From: Lachnospiraceae bacterium
GTDB taxonomy: Bacteria; Bacillota; Clostridia; Lachnospirales; Anaerotignaceae
Reading direction: 5' to 3'
Length of the DNA: 24,063 bases
NCBI GenBank assembly: GCA_019422065.1
Contig: JAHZEA010000011.1
Coordinates: 55,882 to 79,944, forward strand
The notes beneath the pieces are model-generated. The model was not told the DNA's origin and did no database searches. It saw only the letters and a program-made list of their open reading frames with translations. The translations under genes and the position numbers were made by a program. The stretch's first letter is position 1. Each line of letters opens with the position of its first letter. Below, piece by piece: positions 7,218-15,329 of this stretch.

Positions 7218-7643
7218 TTGAAAGATTTTTTAAAAAGCAGTAAAGCATATTCAAAATACAATATAAACAGGAATAGATTAAAAAGCAGAAATAACAAAGG
7301 CTCAGATGACAAGAATATATTTAACCGATTGTTTTATCAGGCCTGTATATGCGCTGTTTTGGTAGTACTTTTATTTGCTGTGCTTAAAATAGGCGGCGAC
7401 AATGTTTCCGGTTTAAAAAACAGCCTTAGAGAAGCTGTTGGAAGCAGCATTACATCAAGTCAGATTGATTATTTCAAAGAAATTGTTCAAAAAGGAATAA
7501 ACAGCATAAAAAAGACTGATTTGCCTTTTAATAATGATGATGTTGAAACAAAAGCCGTTATACGTATTGAAAATACATATTCTAAAGGCAATGTTATAGC
7601 AGAAAATACATTGGCAGAAGAACAGAGTATATCGCCGGGGTGA
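7218..7643 (+). CDS. SpoIVFA-like N-terminal half: single-pass membrane protein
   Basis: This 141-residue product has a basic, Asn/Ser/Lys-rich cytoplasmic N-terminus (1-36), one membrane segment at about 37-59 (ACICAVLVVLLFAVLKIGG) and a hydrophilic external region ending abruptly at SISPG. It contains no enzyme domain. Fused to the next frame it would give a 279-residue protein with the SpoIVFA layout (one membrane segment, linker, LytM/M23 domain); B. subtilis SpoIVFA is 264 residues. The next frame is in -1 phase and begins in the GGGG at 7637-7640, so one extra G would join them. The start is TTG at 7218 with GGGGG 7 bases upstream, within a hairpin. It may be half of a frameshifted gene, a true split gene, or a site of programmed frameshifting. 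Confidence 0.65.
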   Translation: MKDFLKSSKAYSKYNINRNRLKSRNNKGSDDKNIFNRLFYQACICAVLVVLLFAVLKIGGDNVSGLKNSLREAVGSSITSSQIDYFKEIVQKGINSIKKTDLPFNNDDVETKAVIRIENTYSKGNVIAENTLAEEQSISPG

Positions 7644-8056
7644 AGGATTTATGGCTTGAGCCATGTGATGGTATAATTACATCTGCTTTCGGTCAGCGAA
7701 ATAATCCTCTTGGAAGCGGAGGCCAGTTCCATGACGGAATAGATATTGCAGTTGCCGAAAACACTGAAATAGCTGCTGTTAAAGACGGTATAGTTACTGG
7801 CTGCACAAATTCTGATTCTTATGGTATTAAGCTTGATTTTAAAACCGATGACGGATATGATGTTTTTTATGCTCATTTAAACAAAATACTTGTTAAAGAA
7901 GGGGACAGAATAAAAGCCGGACAAATTGTGGCCCTTACCGGAAACACAGGTGATTCAACAGGTCCGCACCTGCATTATGGTATACATAAGGATTCTGAGC
8001 CAATAAATCCAAGCAATTTTGTTATGCTGCGTTTTGCTGAAAATGCTTTTAACTGA
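7640..8056 (+). CDS. M23/LytM metallopeptidase domain, SpoIVFA-like C-terminal half
   Basis: The 138-residue frame is almost entirely an M23 domain: ITSAFGQRNNPLG start, zinc ligands His31 and Asp35 in FHDGIDIA, His79 in YAHL and His110/His112 in GPHLHYG. All catalytic residues are present, so it could be an active peptidoglycan endopeptidase. It has no signal peptide or membrane segment, so alone it would stay in the cytoplasm without substrate. Its GTG start overlaps the previous stop (GTGA) and has no convincing ribosome site. This supports a frameshifted or translationally coupled continuation of the upstream membrane protein. Position before the TIGR03960/TIGR03936/RNase G genes is where clostridia usually keep spoIVFA; spoIVFB, normally next, is absent. 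Confidence 0.82.
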   Translation: MKDLWLEPCDGIITSAFGQRNNPLGSGGQFHDGIDIAVAENTEIAAVKDGIVTGCTNSDSYGIKLDFKTDDGYDVFYAHLNKILVKEGDRIKAGQIVALTGNTGDSTGPHLHYGIHKDSEPINPSNFVMLRFAENAFN

Positions 8057-8069
8057 ATAAAATTTAATA

Positions 8070-8115
8070 AAAAGCCCGCTTTAGTTTTGTAAAAAACTGC
8101 AGTGGGCTTTTGCAA
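8070..8115 (+). terminator. Rho-independent terminator after the M23 gene
   Basis: AAAAGCCCGCT pairs with AGTGGGCTTTT (one G-U), with further partial pairing of TAGTTTT with AAAACTG inside, giving a long hairpin. The remaining 8116-8237 holds no confident gene; a weak minus-strand candidate is discussed under findings. Confidence 0.75.
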
Positions 8116-8237
8116 GGTTATAACGACGCTCTTAAAAGTATAAAGTAAAAGCATTAAAATGTCAAATATAATGGCTAAAACAAATAAAGTCACAAATTGG
8201 AAAATATATCCTCCTTAAATAAAAGGTTTTAAATCAG

Positions 8238-8271
8238 TTGAAAGTAATAAAAATTAATTGTATTATATAAT
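8238..8271 (+). promoter_or_regulatory. Promoter for the radical SAM-DUF2344-RNase G operon
   Basis: TTGAAA at 8238-8243 and TATTAT at 8261-8266 have 17 bases between them; an overlapping TATAAT at 8266-8271 is an alternative -10 with a long spacer. The ATG with a GGCAGGAGG ribosome site follows at 8313. Confidence 0.5.
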
Positions 8272-8312
8272 CAGTTAATTATGCCTAAATTGCGGCAGGA
8301 GGATTATAAATT

Positions 8313-10154
8313 ATGTATAAAGCTGTTTCAGACGAAATTTTACTACAAGTTGACAAGCCGGCAAGGTATACTGGCGGTGAAGTTAACATGGTAAAAAAAG
8401 ATTTATCAAATATCGATATTAGGTTTGCATTTTGCTTTCCTGATGTATACGAAGTTGGAATGTCACATTTGGGACTTCAGATACTTTATTATTTTTTAAA
8501 CAGGCGAGAAGACACATACTGCGAAAGGGCTTTTGCACCATGGACTGATATGGAGCAGAAAATGCGTGAAAATAATATTCCACTTTATGCTCTTGAAAGC
8601 CAGCAACCTTTAAAAAACTTTGATTTTGTAGGCTTTACTTTGCAGTATGAGCTTTGCTATACGAATGTTTTAAATATGCTTGATTTAGCAGGTATACACA
8701 TTTACAGCAAAGACCGTACAGAGGACGAGCCTATTATAATATGTGGTGGTTCATGCGCTTATAATGCCGAGCCTTTGGCGGATTTTGTGGATATTGTATA
8801 TCTTGGGGAAGGCGAAGTGCTTTATGATGAAATACTTGACATTTACAAGGAATACAAAAAAGCCGGAAAGACAAAAAATGAGTTTTTCGAACGCCTTTTG
8901 GATATTGACGGTATTTATATACCTAAATTTTATGATGTTGAGTATAACGAAGACGGAACAATAAAATCTATTGAGCCAAACCACCAAAAGGCAAGAAAAG
9001 TTATTAAAAAAGTAATTGTTAAAGATATGGATTCTGTTTTTTACCCTGAAAAACAGATAGTGCCTTTTATAGAAGTAGTTCACGACAGAGTTACTCTTGA
9101 GCTTTTCAGAGGATGTATAAGGGGTTGCCGGTTCTGTCAGGCTGGATTTATATATAGGCCTGTTAGAGAAAAGAATTATCAGACACTTTTAAAACAGGCA
9201 GAAAGCCTTATTGACACATCAGGCCATGAGGAAATCTCACTTATATCTCTTGCAACAAGTGATTATACCTGTTTCCCTCAGCTTGCAAACGGCCTTATAG
9301 ACGAGTATAAAGATAAAAAGGTAAGCATCTCACTTCCTTCTTTAAGAATAGACTCTTTTTCACTCGATTTAATGCAGAAAATACAGGAAGTTAGAAAAAG
9401 CTCCCTTACATTTGCCGCAGAAGCCGGAACACAAAGACTAAGAGATGTTATAAATAAAAATTTAACCGAGAAGGATATACTTGACGGCTGCAAGCTTGCT
9501 TTTGACGGAGGCTGGAACAAAGTTAAAATGTACTTTATGCTTGGACTTCCTACAGAAACAGATGAGGATTTGGAAGGAATAGCAGACCTGTGTGACAAAA
9601 TAGTTGAGAAGTACTTTGAAATACCAAAAGAGGACAGGCCTCGGCCAGTAACTGTAAATGCCAGTGCTTCATGTTTTGTGCCTAAGCCGTTTACTCCTTT
9701 CCAGTGGGATGCTCAGGACACATTTGAAAGCTTTGGAAGAAAGGGTGCTCTTGTTAAAAATGCCGTAAAGCGCAAACAGGTACGTTTTACTTACCACAAC
9801 ACAATGATGAGTTCTCTTGAAGGTGTTATGGCAAGAGGCGATAGAAAAGTTTCAAAAGCTATTTACAGAGCTTGGGAACTTGGCTGCCGATTTGACAGTT
9901 GGAGTGATGTTTTTGATTTTGAAAAATGGCAGCAGGCTTTTGACGAAACAGGTCTTTCAATGGAATTTTACGCCAACAGAAAGCGCGAGTATGACGAAAT
10001 ACTGCCATGGGAGCATATTTCAGTTGGAGTTACAAAGAGATTTTTAATAGAGGAAAGAGAAAGGGCATACAAGGCACAGACAACGCCTAACTGTCGACAG
10101 GAATGTCAAAACTGCGGCGCCAAGTCTTTTGGAGGAGGTGTCTGCTTTGACTAA
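8313..10154 (+). CDS. TIGR03960-type B12-binding radical SAM protein
   Basis: The 613-residue protein matches the TIGR03960 family. An N-terminal region (about 20-200) has the cobalamin-binding-like fold seen in YgiQ/MiaB-related radical SAM enzymes, with GEGEVLYDE. The radical SAM core follows, with cluster motif Cys268-x3-Cys272-x2-Cys275 in LFRGCIRGCRFCQAGF, then LPSLRIDSFS and FAAEAGTQRLRDVINK. The C-terminus ends in a Cys-rich tail (CRQECQNCGAKSFGGGVCF) that may hold zinc or another cluster. The reaction is not known for this family. It nearly always pairs with the DUF2344 protein encoded next, here overlapping by 8 bases, and precedes RNase G, which has suggested an RNA-related role. 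The start has a strong AGGAGG site. Confidence 0.92.
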   Translation: MYKAVSDEILLQVDKPARYTGGEVNMVKKDLSNIDIRFAFCFPDVYEVGMSHLGLQILYYFLNRREDTYCERAFAPWTDMEQKMRENNIPLYALESQQPLKNFDFVGFTLQYELCYTNVLNMLDLAGIHIYSKDRTEDEPIIICGGSCAYNAEPLADFVDIVYLGEGEVLYDEILDIYKEYKKAGKTKNEFFERLLDIDGIYIPKFYDVEYNEDGTIKSIEPNHQKARKVIKKVIVKDMDSVFYPEKQIVPFIEVVHDRVTLELFRGCIRGCRFCQAGFIYRPVREKNYQTLLKQAESLIDTSGHEEISLISLATSDYTCFPQLANGLIDEYKDKKVSISLPSLRIDSFSLDLMQKIQEVRKSSLTFAAEAGTQRLRDVINKNLTEKDILDGCKLAFDGGWNKVKMYFMLGLPTETDEDLEGIADLCDKIVEKYFEIPKEDRPRPVTVNASASCFVPKPFTPFQWDAQDTFESFGRKGALVKNAVKRKQVRFTYHNTMMSSLEGVMARGDRKVSKAIYRAWELGCRFDSWSDVFDFEKWQQAFDETGLSMEFYANRKREYDEILPWEHISVGVTKRFLIEERERAYKAQTTPNCRQECQNCGAKSFGGGVCFD

Positions 10155-10860
10155 TGAGAATATAAGATACAGATTCAGATTTAATAAAGGCGAAGAAGTG
10201 AAATTTATAGGCCATCTTGATGTTATGATAGCTTTCCAAAGGGCTTTAAAACGTGCAGATATACCTATTGCTTATTCAAATGGCTTTAATCCGCATCAGC
10301 TTATAGCTTTTGCGCTTCCTTTAAGCCTTGGCTACACAAGCACAGGAGAATACGGAGATTTTCAGCTGCAAACAGAAATATCGCCTGACGAGCTGAAAGA
10401 AAGACTGAACAACGCTCTTCCTTGTGGTATGCGTGTTACAGAGCTTATAAGACTAAAGGACGGGGTTAAAAACACTATGGCAAGTGTTTGCGCTGCATCT
10501 TACGATATTAAATTTGATGAGTCAATAACTCCAGAAGATATTAATAACAACTTAAAAGGCTTTTTAGAGCTTAAAGAAATTGTGGTAATGAAAAAAACAA
10601 AAAACAACTTTAAAGAAACAGACATAAAGCCGGATATTATTAATATTGAGAATATTTCAGATAATACAGCAGCTTTAAGAGTGCTTGTAAATGCCGGAAG
10701 TATTAAAAACCTTAAGCCGGAATCGGTAGCGGAGGCTTTCTGTAATTATATAAACAAAGAGTACAACAGATATAAAATGTCGTTTAACCGCAATAATATG
10801 CTTATGAAAGACAAATATGGTCAGCTTGTAAGCCTCACAGACGGAGTTGGTTTGAATTGA
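10147..10860 (+). CDS. TIGR03936/DUF2344 radical SAM-associated protein
   Basis: The 237-residue protein matches DUF2344, the partner family of TIGR03960 radical SAM proteins: YRFRFNKGEEVKFIGHLDVM at the start and IAYSNGFNPHQLIAFALPLSLGYTSTGEY near residues 38-66. It is a cytoplasmic protein of unknown function; in some species it is fused to the radical SAM enzyme, which supports a joint role. The start is TTG at 10147, 8 bases after a GGAGGAGG site; an in-frame TTG at 10129 would lie on that site itself. It overlaps the radical SAM gene by 8 bases and RNase G by 4 (TTGA), so the three genes are translated together. Confidence 0.9.
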   Translation: MTNENIRYRFRFNKGEEVKFIGHLDVMIAFQRALKRADIPIAYSNGFNPHQLIAFALPLSLGYTSTGEYGDFQLQTEISPDELKERLNNALPCGMRVTELIRLKDGVKNTMASVCAASYDIKFDESITPEDINNNLKGFLELKEIVVMKKTKNNFKETDIKPDIINIENISDNTAALRVLVNAGSIKNLKPESVAEAFCNYINKEYNRYKMSFNRNNMLMKDKYGQLVSLTDGVGLN

Positions 10861-12272
10861 AAAAAATTATTGTTGACGATTCGTTTTTTCAAACAAGAAT
10901 AGCTCTTGTTAAAGACGGAGAGCCTATTGAATTTTTTTACCAAAGCAGACAGGAAAAAAGCCTTGTAGGAAATATATATGCCGGAAGGGTAGAAAACTGC
11001 ATTAAAGGCATGCAGGCGTGTTTTGTAAATATTGGTCTTGATAAAAACGGGTATTTGCCTTTATCTAAAGACAGAAAAATTAAAAACGGTCAAACGGTTA
11101 TTGTTCAGGTGGAGAAAGATGCTTTTGGTACAAAAGGTGTTGTGCTTACTGAAAAAATATCATTTGCAGGCAAGTTTGCCGTTATTATTAAAAATGATGG
11201 AAAAAGTATTGGTATATCAAAAAAGATTACGGATAAAAATGAACGTGACAGGATTTTTTCAATAGTTTCTGCTATTGTTCCTGAAAATTGCTCGGTTATT
11301 GTAAGGACTGAGGGCGAGAACAAAAGCGCTGAAGATTTTGAAAGCGAAATTAGTTATCTTGCGGAAAAATCTGAATTTGTATTTAATAAAGCAATATATC
11401 ATAAAGCGCCATCACTTATATTTGAAGAAGAAGATTTTGTTGTTAAAACGCTGAAAAATATTTTTACTTCAGATGTGGACGAGGTTGTTTTAAACAGCGA
11501 AAAGGTTTTTAATAGTGTTTCTGCTATTTCGTCTTTTAAAAATGGCAAAATTGAGCTTTATAGCGGAAAAGTGCCTATATTTTCGGAGTATTTTATAGAA
11601 AGCAAAATAGATAAGCTTTTCAGCAACAAAATTTGGCTTAAAAGCGGCGGATTTATTGTTATTGAGCAGACGGAAGCCTGTGTTGTAATAGATGTTAATA
11701 CAGGCAAATACACAGGCAAAAAAGATACTGAGGAAACATTCCTTAAAACAAATATAGAAGCGGCGGAGGAGATAGCTAAACAGCTGAGGCTAAGAAATTT
11801 ATCAGGCATGATAATAATAGATTTTATAGATATGAAAAGTGAAGAAAACAGGCTTTTGCTTACTAAAAAACTTCAGGAAGCCGTAAGCAATGACAGACTT
11901 AAAACAACAGTTGTAGGACTTACGGAGCTGGGACTTATGCAGCTGACTAGAAAAAAGAGCAGTCTGCCGGTTTTAGATTTAATAAGCAGGGAATGTATGT
12001 ATTGTAAAGGAAACGGAAAGATACCGTCTTTTGAGTATACTTCAGGTAAAATACTGCGTGAAATAGAGACTGTTTTTTCTCAAACAATGTTCAGTGCAGT
12101 TACTGTTAAATCTAATAAAAAAGTTTTAGACTTTATTAAATACCGAAGCATGGATTATGTTAGGGAAATAGAGGAAAGATTTAGTAAAAGCATATTGTTT
12201 GAAGAAATAGAAACAGGTTCTTTTGATTATTACGAAATAGAAAAGACAATGCATAATAATAATGGCGTTTAA
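10857..12272 (+). CDS. rng: Ribonuclease G/E family endoribonuclease
   Basis: The 471-residue protein has an S1 RNA-binding domain (about 35-115, GNIYAGRVENCIKGMQACFVNIG), a central RNase E/G domain with the two magnesium-binding aspartates Asp279 (VVIDVNTGKYTG) and Asp322 (IIIDFIDM), and a zinc-link motif Cys380-x2-Cys383 (RECMYCKGNGKIPS). The family cleaves single-stranded RNA endonucleolytically in rRNA maturation and mRNA decay; the short form without a long tail corresponds to RNase G. The start is TTG at 10857, overlapping the previous stop. In many Firmicutes rplU-ysxB-rpmA follow this gene; here purM does. Gene symbol rng is by family, and a Clostridium-style rne/rng distinction is not certain. 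Confidence 0.93.
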   Translation: MKKIIVDDSFFQTRIALVKDGEPIEFFYQSRQEKSLVGNIYAGRVENCIKGMQACFVNIGLDKNGYLPLSKDRKIKNGQTVIVQVEKDAFGTKGVVLTEKISFAGKFAVIIKNDGKSIGISKKITDKNERDRIFSIVSAIVPENCSVIVRTEGENKSAEDFESEISYLAEKSEFVFNKAIYHKAPSLIFEEEDFVVKTLKNIFTSDVDEVVLNSEKVFNSVSAISSFKNGKIELYSGKVPIFSEYFIESKIDKLFSNKIWLKSGGFIVIEQTEACVVIDVNTGKYTGKKDTEETFLKTNIEAAEEIAKQLRLRNLSGMIIIDFIDMKSEENRLLLTKKLQEAVSNDRLKTTVVGLTELGLMQLTRKKSSLPVLDLISRECMYCKGNGKIPSFEYTSGKILREIETVFSQTMFSAVTVKSNKKVLDFIKYRSMDYVREIEERFSKSILFEEIETGSFDYYEIEKTMHNNNGV

Positions 12273-12282
12273 TGAAAAATAT

Positions 12283-12304
12283 AGCTGCATTTTCAGCTTT
12301 TCTT
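12283..12304 (+). terminator. Weak candidate terminator after RNase G
   Basis: AGCTG (12283-12287) and CAGCT (12294-12298) form a 5-pair hairpin followed by a T-rich run. The stem is short, so read-through into purM is possible. Confidence 0.3.
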
Positions 12305-12356
12305 GACTTTTATGTATGTGTATGATAAAAATAATATAGTTTGAGTTTAATATAAT
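12303..12356 (+). promoter_or_regulatory. Candidate promoter region for purMND
   Basis: TTGACT at 12303-12308 has a poor -10 (TAAAAA) at the 17-base position; a perfect TATAAT sits at 12351-12356 without a good -35. A 5-bp perfect inverted repeat GGCAT-GTT-ATGCC follows at 12358-12370. I do not see a purine riboswitch aptamer or a clear PurR box in this 125-base gap. Confidence 0.3.
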
Positions 12357-12397
12357 TGGCATGTTATGCCTATTTATCTATAAAGGAGGAGCGGAGT

Positions 12398-13441
12398 ATG
12401 GGTCTTGATTATAAAAATGCTGGTGTGGATGTTGAAGCCGGTTATGAAGCTGTAAAACTTATGAGAGAACATGTTCAAAGCACATTTAGAAAGGAAGTGC
12501 TTACGGATATTGGAGGTTTCGGCGGACTTTTTTCGTTGGGAGCTTTTAAAGATATGGAAGAACCTGTACTTATTTCAGGCACTGATGGCGTAGGCACAAA
12601 GCTTAGACTGGCTTTTGTTCAGGACAAGCATAATACAGTAGGTATTGACTGTGTGGCAATGTGTGTTAACGATATTATATGTAACGGAGCACAGCCGTTG
12701 TTTTTCCTTGATTACATAGCCTGCGGCAAAAATATTCCTGAAAGAATAGCTGAAATTGTAAGCGGTGTTGCAGATGGTTGTCGCCAGAGCGGATGCGCCC
12801 TTATAGGTGGTGAAACAGCCGAAATGCCGGGATTTTATCCTGTTGATGAATACGATATGGCTGGCTTTGCTGTTGGCGTTATAGATAAAAAAGATATTAT
12901 TAATGGTGAAAAAATAGTTGAAGGCGATGTTATAATTGGTCTTCCTTCAAGTGGTGTTCACTCAAACGGTTATTCCCTTGTAAGAAAGGTATTCGAGCCT
13001 ATTGAGGAATACGCTAAAGAATATGTTGACGAGCTTGGAATGACTATAGGAGAATGTCTTTTAACACCAACTAAAATTTATGTTAAAGAGATATTAAGCC
13101 TTATGAAAAAAGCTGAAATCAAAGGCATAAGCAATATTACAGGCGGCGGATTTATAGAAAATATTCCAAGATGCCTTCCAAAAGGCAAAGGACTTTGCGC
13201 AACAATAGAAGAAGGAACATGGCCTGTTCTTCCTATATTTGACCTTATGCAAAAACGTGGGGAAATTGATAGAGCTCATATGTATAATACATTTAATATG
13301 GGTATAGGTATGGTGCTTGTTTGTGATAAGGAAAACGCAGACAAAATTCTTGCCGCTGTTGAGGATATGGGCGAAAAGGCTTATGTTATAGGCAGAATTA
13401 CAAAGAATGATGAAAAAGAGGTAGAAGTATGCTTAAAGTAG
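12398..13441 (+). CDS. purM: Phosphoribosylformylglycinamidine cyclo-ligase (AIR synthetase)
   Basis: The 347-residue enzyme closes the imidazole ring: formylglycinamidine ribonucleotide plus ATP gives aminoimidazole ribonucleotide, the fifth step of purine synthesis. Family landmarks are YKNAGVDVEAGYEAV at the start, the SGTDGVGTKL nucleotide loop (about residues 59-68), ALIGGETAEMPGFY, GLPSSGVHSNGYSLVRK and ISNITGGGFIENIPR. Length is normal (B. subtilis about 346). The ATG at 12398 follows AAAGGAGG by 8 bases; a longer in-frame version from 12356 would start at the proposed -10 and is unlikely. It overlaps purN by 13 bases. Confidence 0.96.
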   Translation: MGLDYKNAGVDVEAGYEAVKLMREHVQSTFRKEVLTDIGGFGGLFSLGAFKDMEEPVLISGTDGVGTKLRLAFVQDKHNTVGIDCVAMCVNDIICNGAQPLFFLDYIACGKNIPERIAEIVSGVADGCRQSGCALIGGETAEMPGFYPVDEYDMAGFAVGVIDKKDIINGEKIVEGDVIIGLPSSGVHSNGYSLVRKVFEPIEEYAKEYVDELGMTIGECLLTPTKIYVKEILSLMKKAEIKGISNITGGGFIENIPRCLPKGKGLCATIEEGTWPVLPIFDLMQKRGEIDRAHMYNTFNMGIGMVLVCDKENADKILAAVEDMGEKAYVIGRITKNDEKEVEVCLK

Positions 13442-14055
13442 GAGTTCTTGTTTCAGGAGGCGGAACAAACCTTCAGGCTATACTTGACAATATAGAAAGC
13501 GGATACATAAATAATGCCAAAATAGTAACCGTTATAAGCAGCAATCCAGAGGCCTATGCTTTAAAAAGAGCTGAAAAATATGGCATTAATGCCGTATGCA
13601 TTAGAAAAAAAGATTTTTCTGATGAAGAAAGCTTTCTTAAAGCAATGGAAAAACATTTAGATTCTTTTGGTGTTGAGCTTATAGTTTTAGCCGGTTTTAT
13701 GACTGTTCTTGGAAAATCATTTACTGAAAAATACAAAAATAAAATAATTAACATACATCCGGCACTTATACCGTCTTTTTGTGGTGATGGTTTTTACGGC
13801 CTTAAAGTTCATGAAGAAGCCCTTAAAAAAGGTGTTAAGGTAACTGGTGCTACTGTGCATTTTGTTAACGAGGAAACCGACGGAGGCCCTATAATACTTC
13901 AAAAGGCTGTAGAAGTACATGACGATGATACGCCGGAGGTACTTCAAAAACGAGTTATGCAGGAAGCTGAGTGGAAGATATTTCCTGAGGCCGTTAAACT
14001 TATTTCTGAAGGAAAGATTATTGTTGAAGGCAATAAAGTTAGGAGGCTTTTATAA
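13429..14055 (+). CDS. purN: Phosphoribosylglycinamide formyltransferase (GAR transformylase)
   Basis: The 208-residue enzyme transfers a formyl group from 10-formyltetrahydrofolate to glycinamide ribonucleotide, the third step of purine synthesis. Visible motifs are the nucleotide loop LVSGGGTNLQAIL near residue 8-20 and the catalytic triad: Asn and His in NIHPALIPSF (near 106-108) and Asp in TDGGPI (near 144). Folate-binding LAGFMTVLG is present. Its start lies within the last codons of purM and its stop shares one base with purD (TAATG). Length is normal for PurN. Confidence 0.96.
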   Translation: MLKVGVLVSGGGTNLQAILDNIESGYINNAKIVTVISSNPEAYALKRAEKYGINAVCIRKKDFSDEESFLKAMEKHLDSFGVELIVLAGFMTVLGKSFTEKYKNKIINIHPALIPSFCGDGFYGLKVHEEALKKGVKVTGATVHFVNEETDGGPIILQKAVEVHDDDTPEVLQKRVMQEAEWKIFPEAVKLISEGKIIVEGNKVRRLL

Positions 14056-15320
14056 TGAAAGTTTTAGTAGTTGGCAGCGGCGGAAGGGAACATGCCATTA
14101 TTTGGAAGCTTAAACAAAGCCCAAAAGCTGATAAAATATATTGTGCTCCGGGTAATGCCGGAATAGCTCAGGATGCCCAGTGCGTACCTATAGGAGCTAT
14201 GGAAATAGATAAGCTTGTTCAGTTTGCCAAAGATGAAAATATAGACTTTACAATTATTGGTATGGATGACCCTTTGGTTGCTGGTGTAGTTGACGCTTTT
14301 GAGGCAGAAGGCCTTAGAGTATTCGGACCAAGAAAGAATGCCGCTATTATAGAAGGAAGCAAGGCTTTTTCAAAAGACCTTATGAAAAAATACGGTATTC
14401 CTACAGCTAAATACGAAACTTTCGATAACTACGAAGAAGCTAAAAAGTACGTTTTAAGCCAGAGTGTGCCTATAGTAGTTAAAGCCGACGGACTTGCTCT
14501 TGGAAAAGGCGTTTTAATCTGCCAAAGCCATGATGAGGCAGTTGCAGCACTTGATGAAATAATGGTTGATAAAAAGTTTGGCGCTTCAGGAAGCAAAGTT
14601 GTTATTGAGGAATTCCTTACAGGCCCTGAGGTTTCTGTTCTTTCATTCTGTGACGGAAAGACTGTAGTTCCTATGGTTTCTGCTCAGGACCACAAAAGAG
14701 CCTACGACAATGATGAAGGCCTTAATACAGGCGGAATGGGTACATTTTCTCCAAGCCGTATATATACAAAAGAAATTAATGATGACTGCATGGAAAAAAT
14801 ATTTAAGCCTACAGTTGCTGCTATGGCTAAAGAAGGCAGACCTTTTGTTGGTGTTCTTTACTTTGGACTTATGCTTACAAAAGACGGCATGAAGGTAATA
14901 GAGTATAATGCACGCTTTGGTGACCCTGAAACACAGGTTATTCTTCCAAGACTTAAAAGCGATTTGCTTGAGATAATGGAAGCATGTGTTGATACAACAC
15001 TTGATAAAATGGATATTCAGTGGTACGATAATGCAGCTGTTTGTGTTGTTGAGGCCAGCGGCGGATACCCTGTAAAATATGATAAGGGTTACGAAATAAC
15101 AGGACTTAATAAAGTTAAAGACAGAGACGATATAATAGTTTTCCATGCAGGAACAGCTGAAAAAGACGGAAAACTTGTAACCAATGGCGGACGTGTACTT
15201 GGCATAACAGGTATAGGTAAAGACATTGATGAAGCCAGAACAAAAGCTTATGAAGGCGTTGATATGATTGACTTTGAGAAAAAGCATTTCAGGCATGATA
15301 TAGGCATTAAAAAATACTAA
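14055..15320 (+). CDS. purD: Phosphoribosylamine-glycine ligase (GAR synthetase)
   Basis: The 421-residue ATP-grasp enzyme joins glycine to phosphoribosylamine, the second step of purine synthesis. Domains are the N-terminal VLVVGSGGREHAI fold, the ATP-grasp region (about 105-300) with VVKADGLALGKGV, QDHKRAYDNDEGLNTGGMG and EYNARFGDPETQV, and the C-terminal domain with GRVLGITGIG. Length matches the family (about 420). The ATG at 14055 overlaps the purN stop by one base and has an AGGAGG site inside purN. In B. subtilis purH separates purN and purD; it is absent here, so the last two steps must be encoded elsewhere. A hairpin follows the stop. Confidence 0.97.
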   Translation: MKVLVVGSGGREHAIIWKLKQSPKADKIYCAPGNAGIAQDAQCVPIGAMEIDKLVQFAKDENIDFTIIGMDDPLVAGVVDAFEAEGLRVFGPRKNAAIIEGSKAFSKDLMKKYGIPTAKYETFDNYEEAKKYVLSQSVPIVVKADGLALGKGVLICQSHDEAVAALDEIMVDKKFGASGSKVVIEEFLTGPEVSVLSFCDGKTVVPMVSAQDHKRAYDNDEGLNTGGMGTFSPSRIYTKEINDDCMEKIFKPTVAAMAKEGRPFVGVLYFGLMLTKDGMKVIEYNARFGDPETQVILPRLKSDLLEIMEACVDTTLDKMDIQWYDNAAVCVVEASGGYPVKYDKGYEITGLNKVKDRDDIIVFHAGTAEKDGKLVTNGGRVLGITGIGKDIDEARTKAYEGVDMIDFEKKHFRHDIGIKKY

Positions 15321-15329
15321 TTTATATAG

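Noticed and set aside
8751..9083. Minus-strand frame of 110 codons inside the radical SAM gene
   Set aside because: It is opposite a complete, recognised gene and lacks a start signal.
12273..12397. Purine riboswitch before purM
   Set aside because: The gap is only 125 bases and I cannot find the conserved aptamer core or a following terminator/anti-terminator pair.
14643..15296. Long minus-strand open frame of 217 codons opposite purD
   Set aside because: purD is complete and well conserved on the plus strand; the antisense frame has no ribosome site and a composition typical of a shadow frame.
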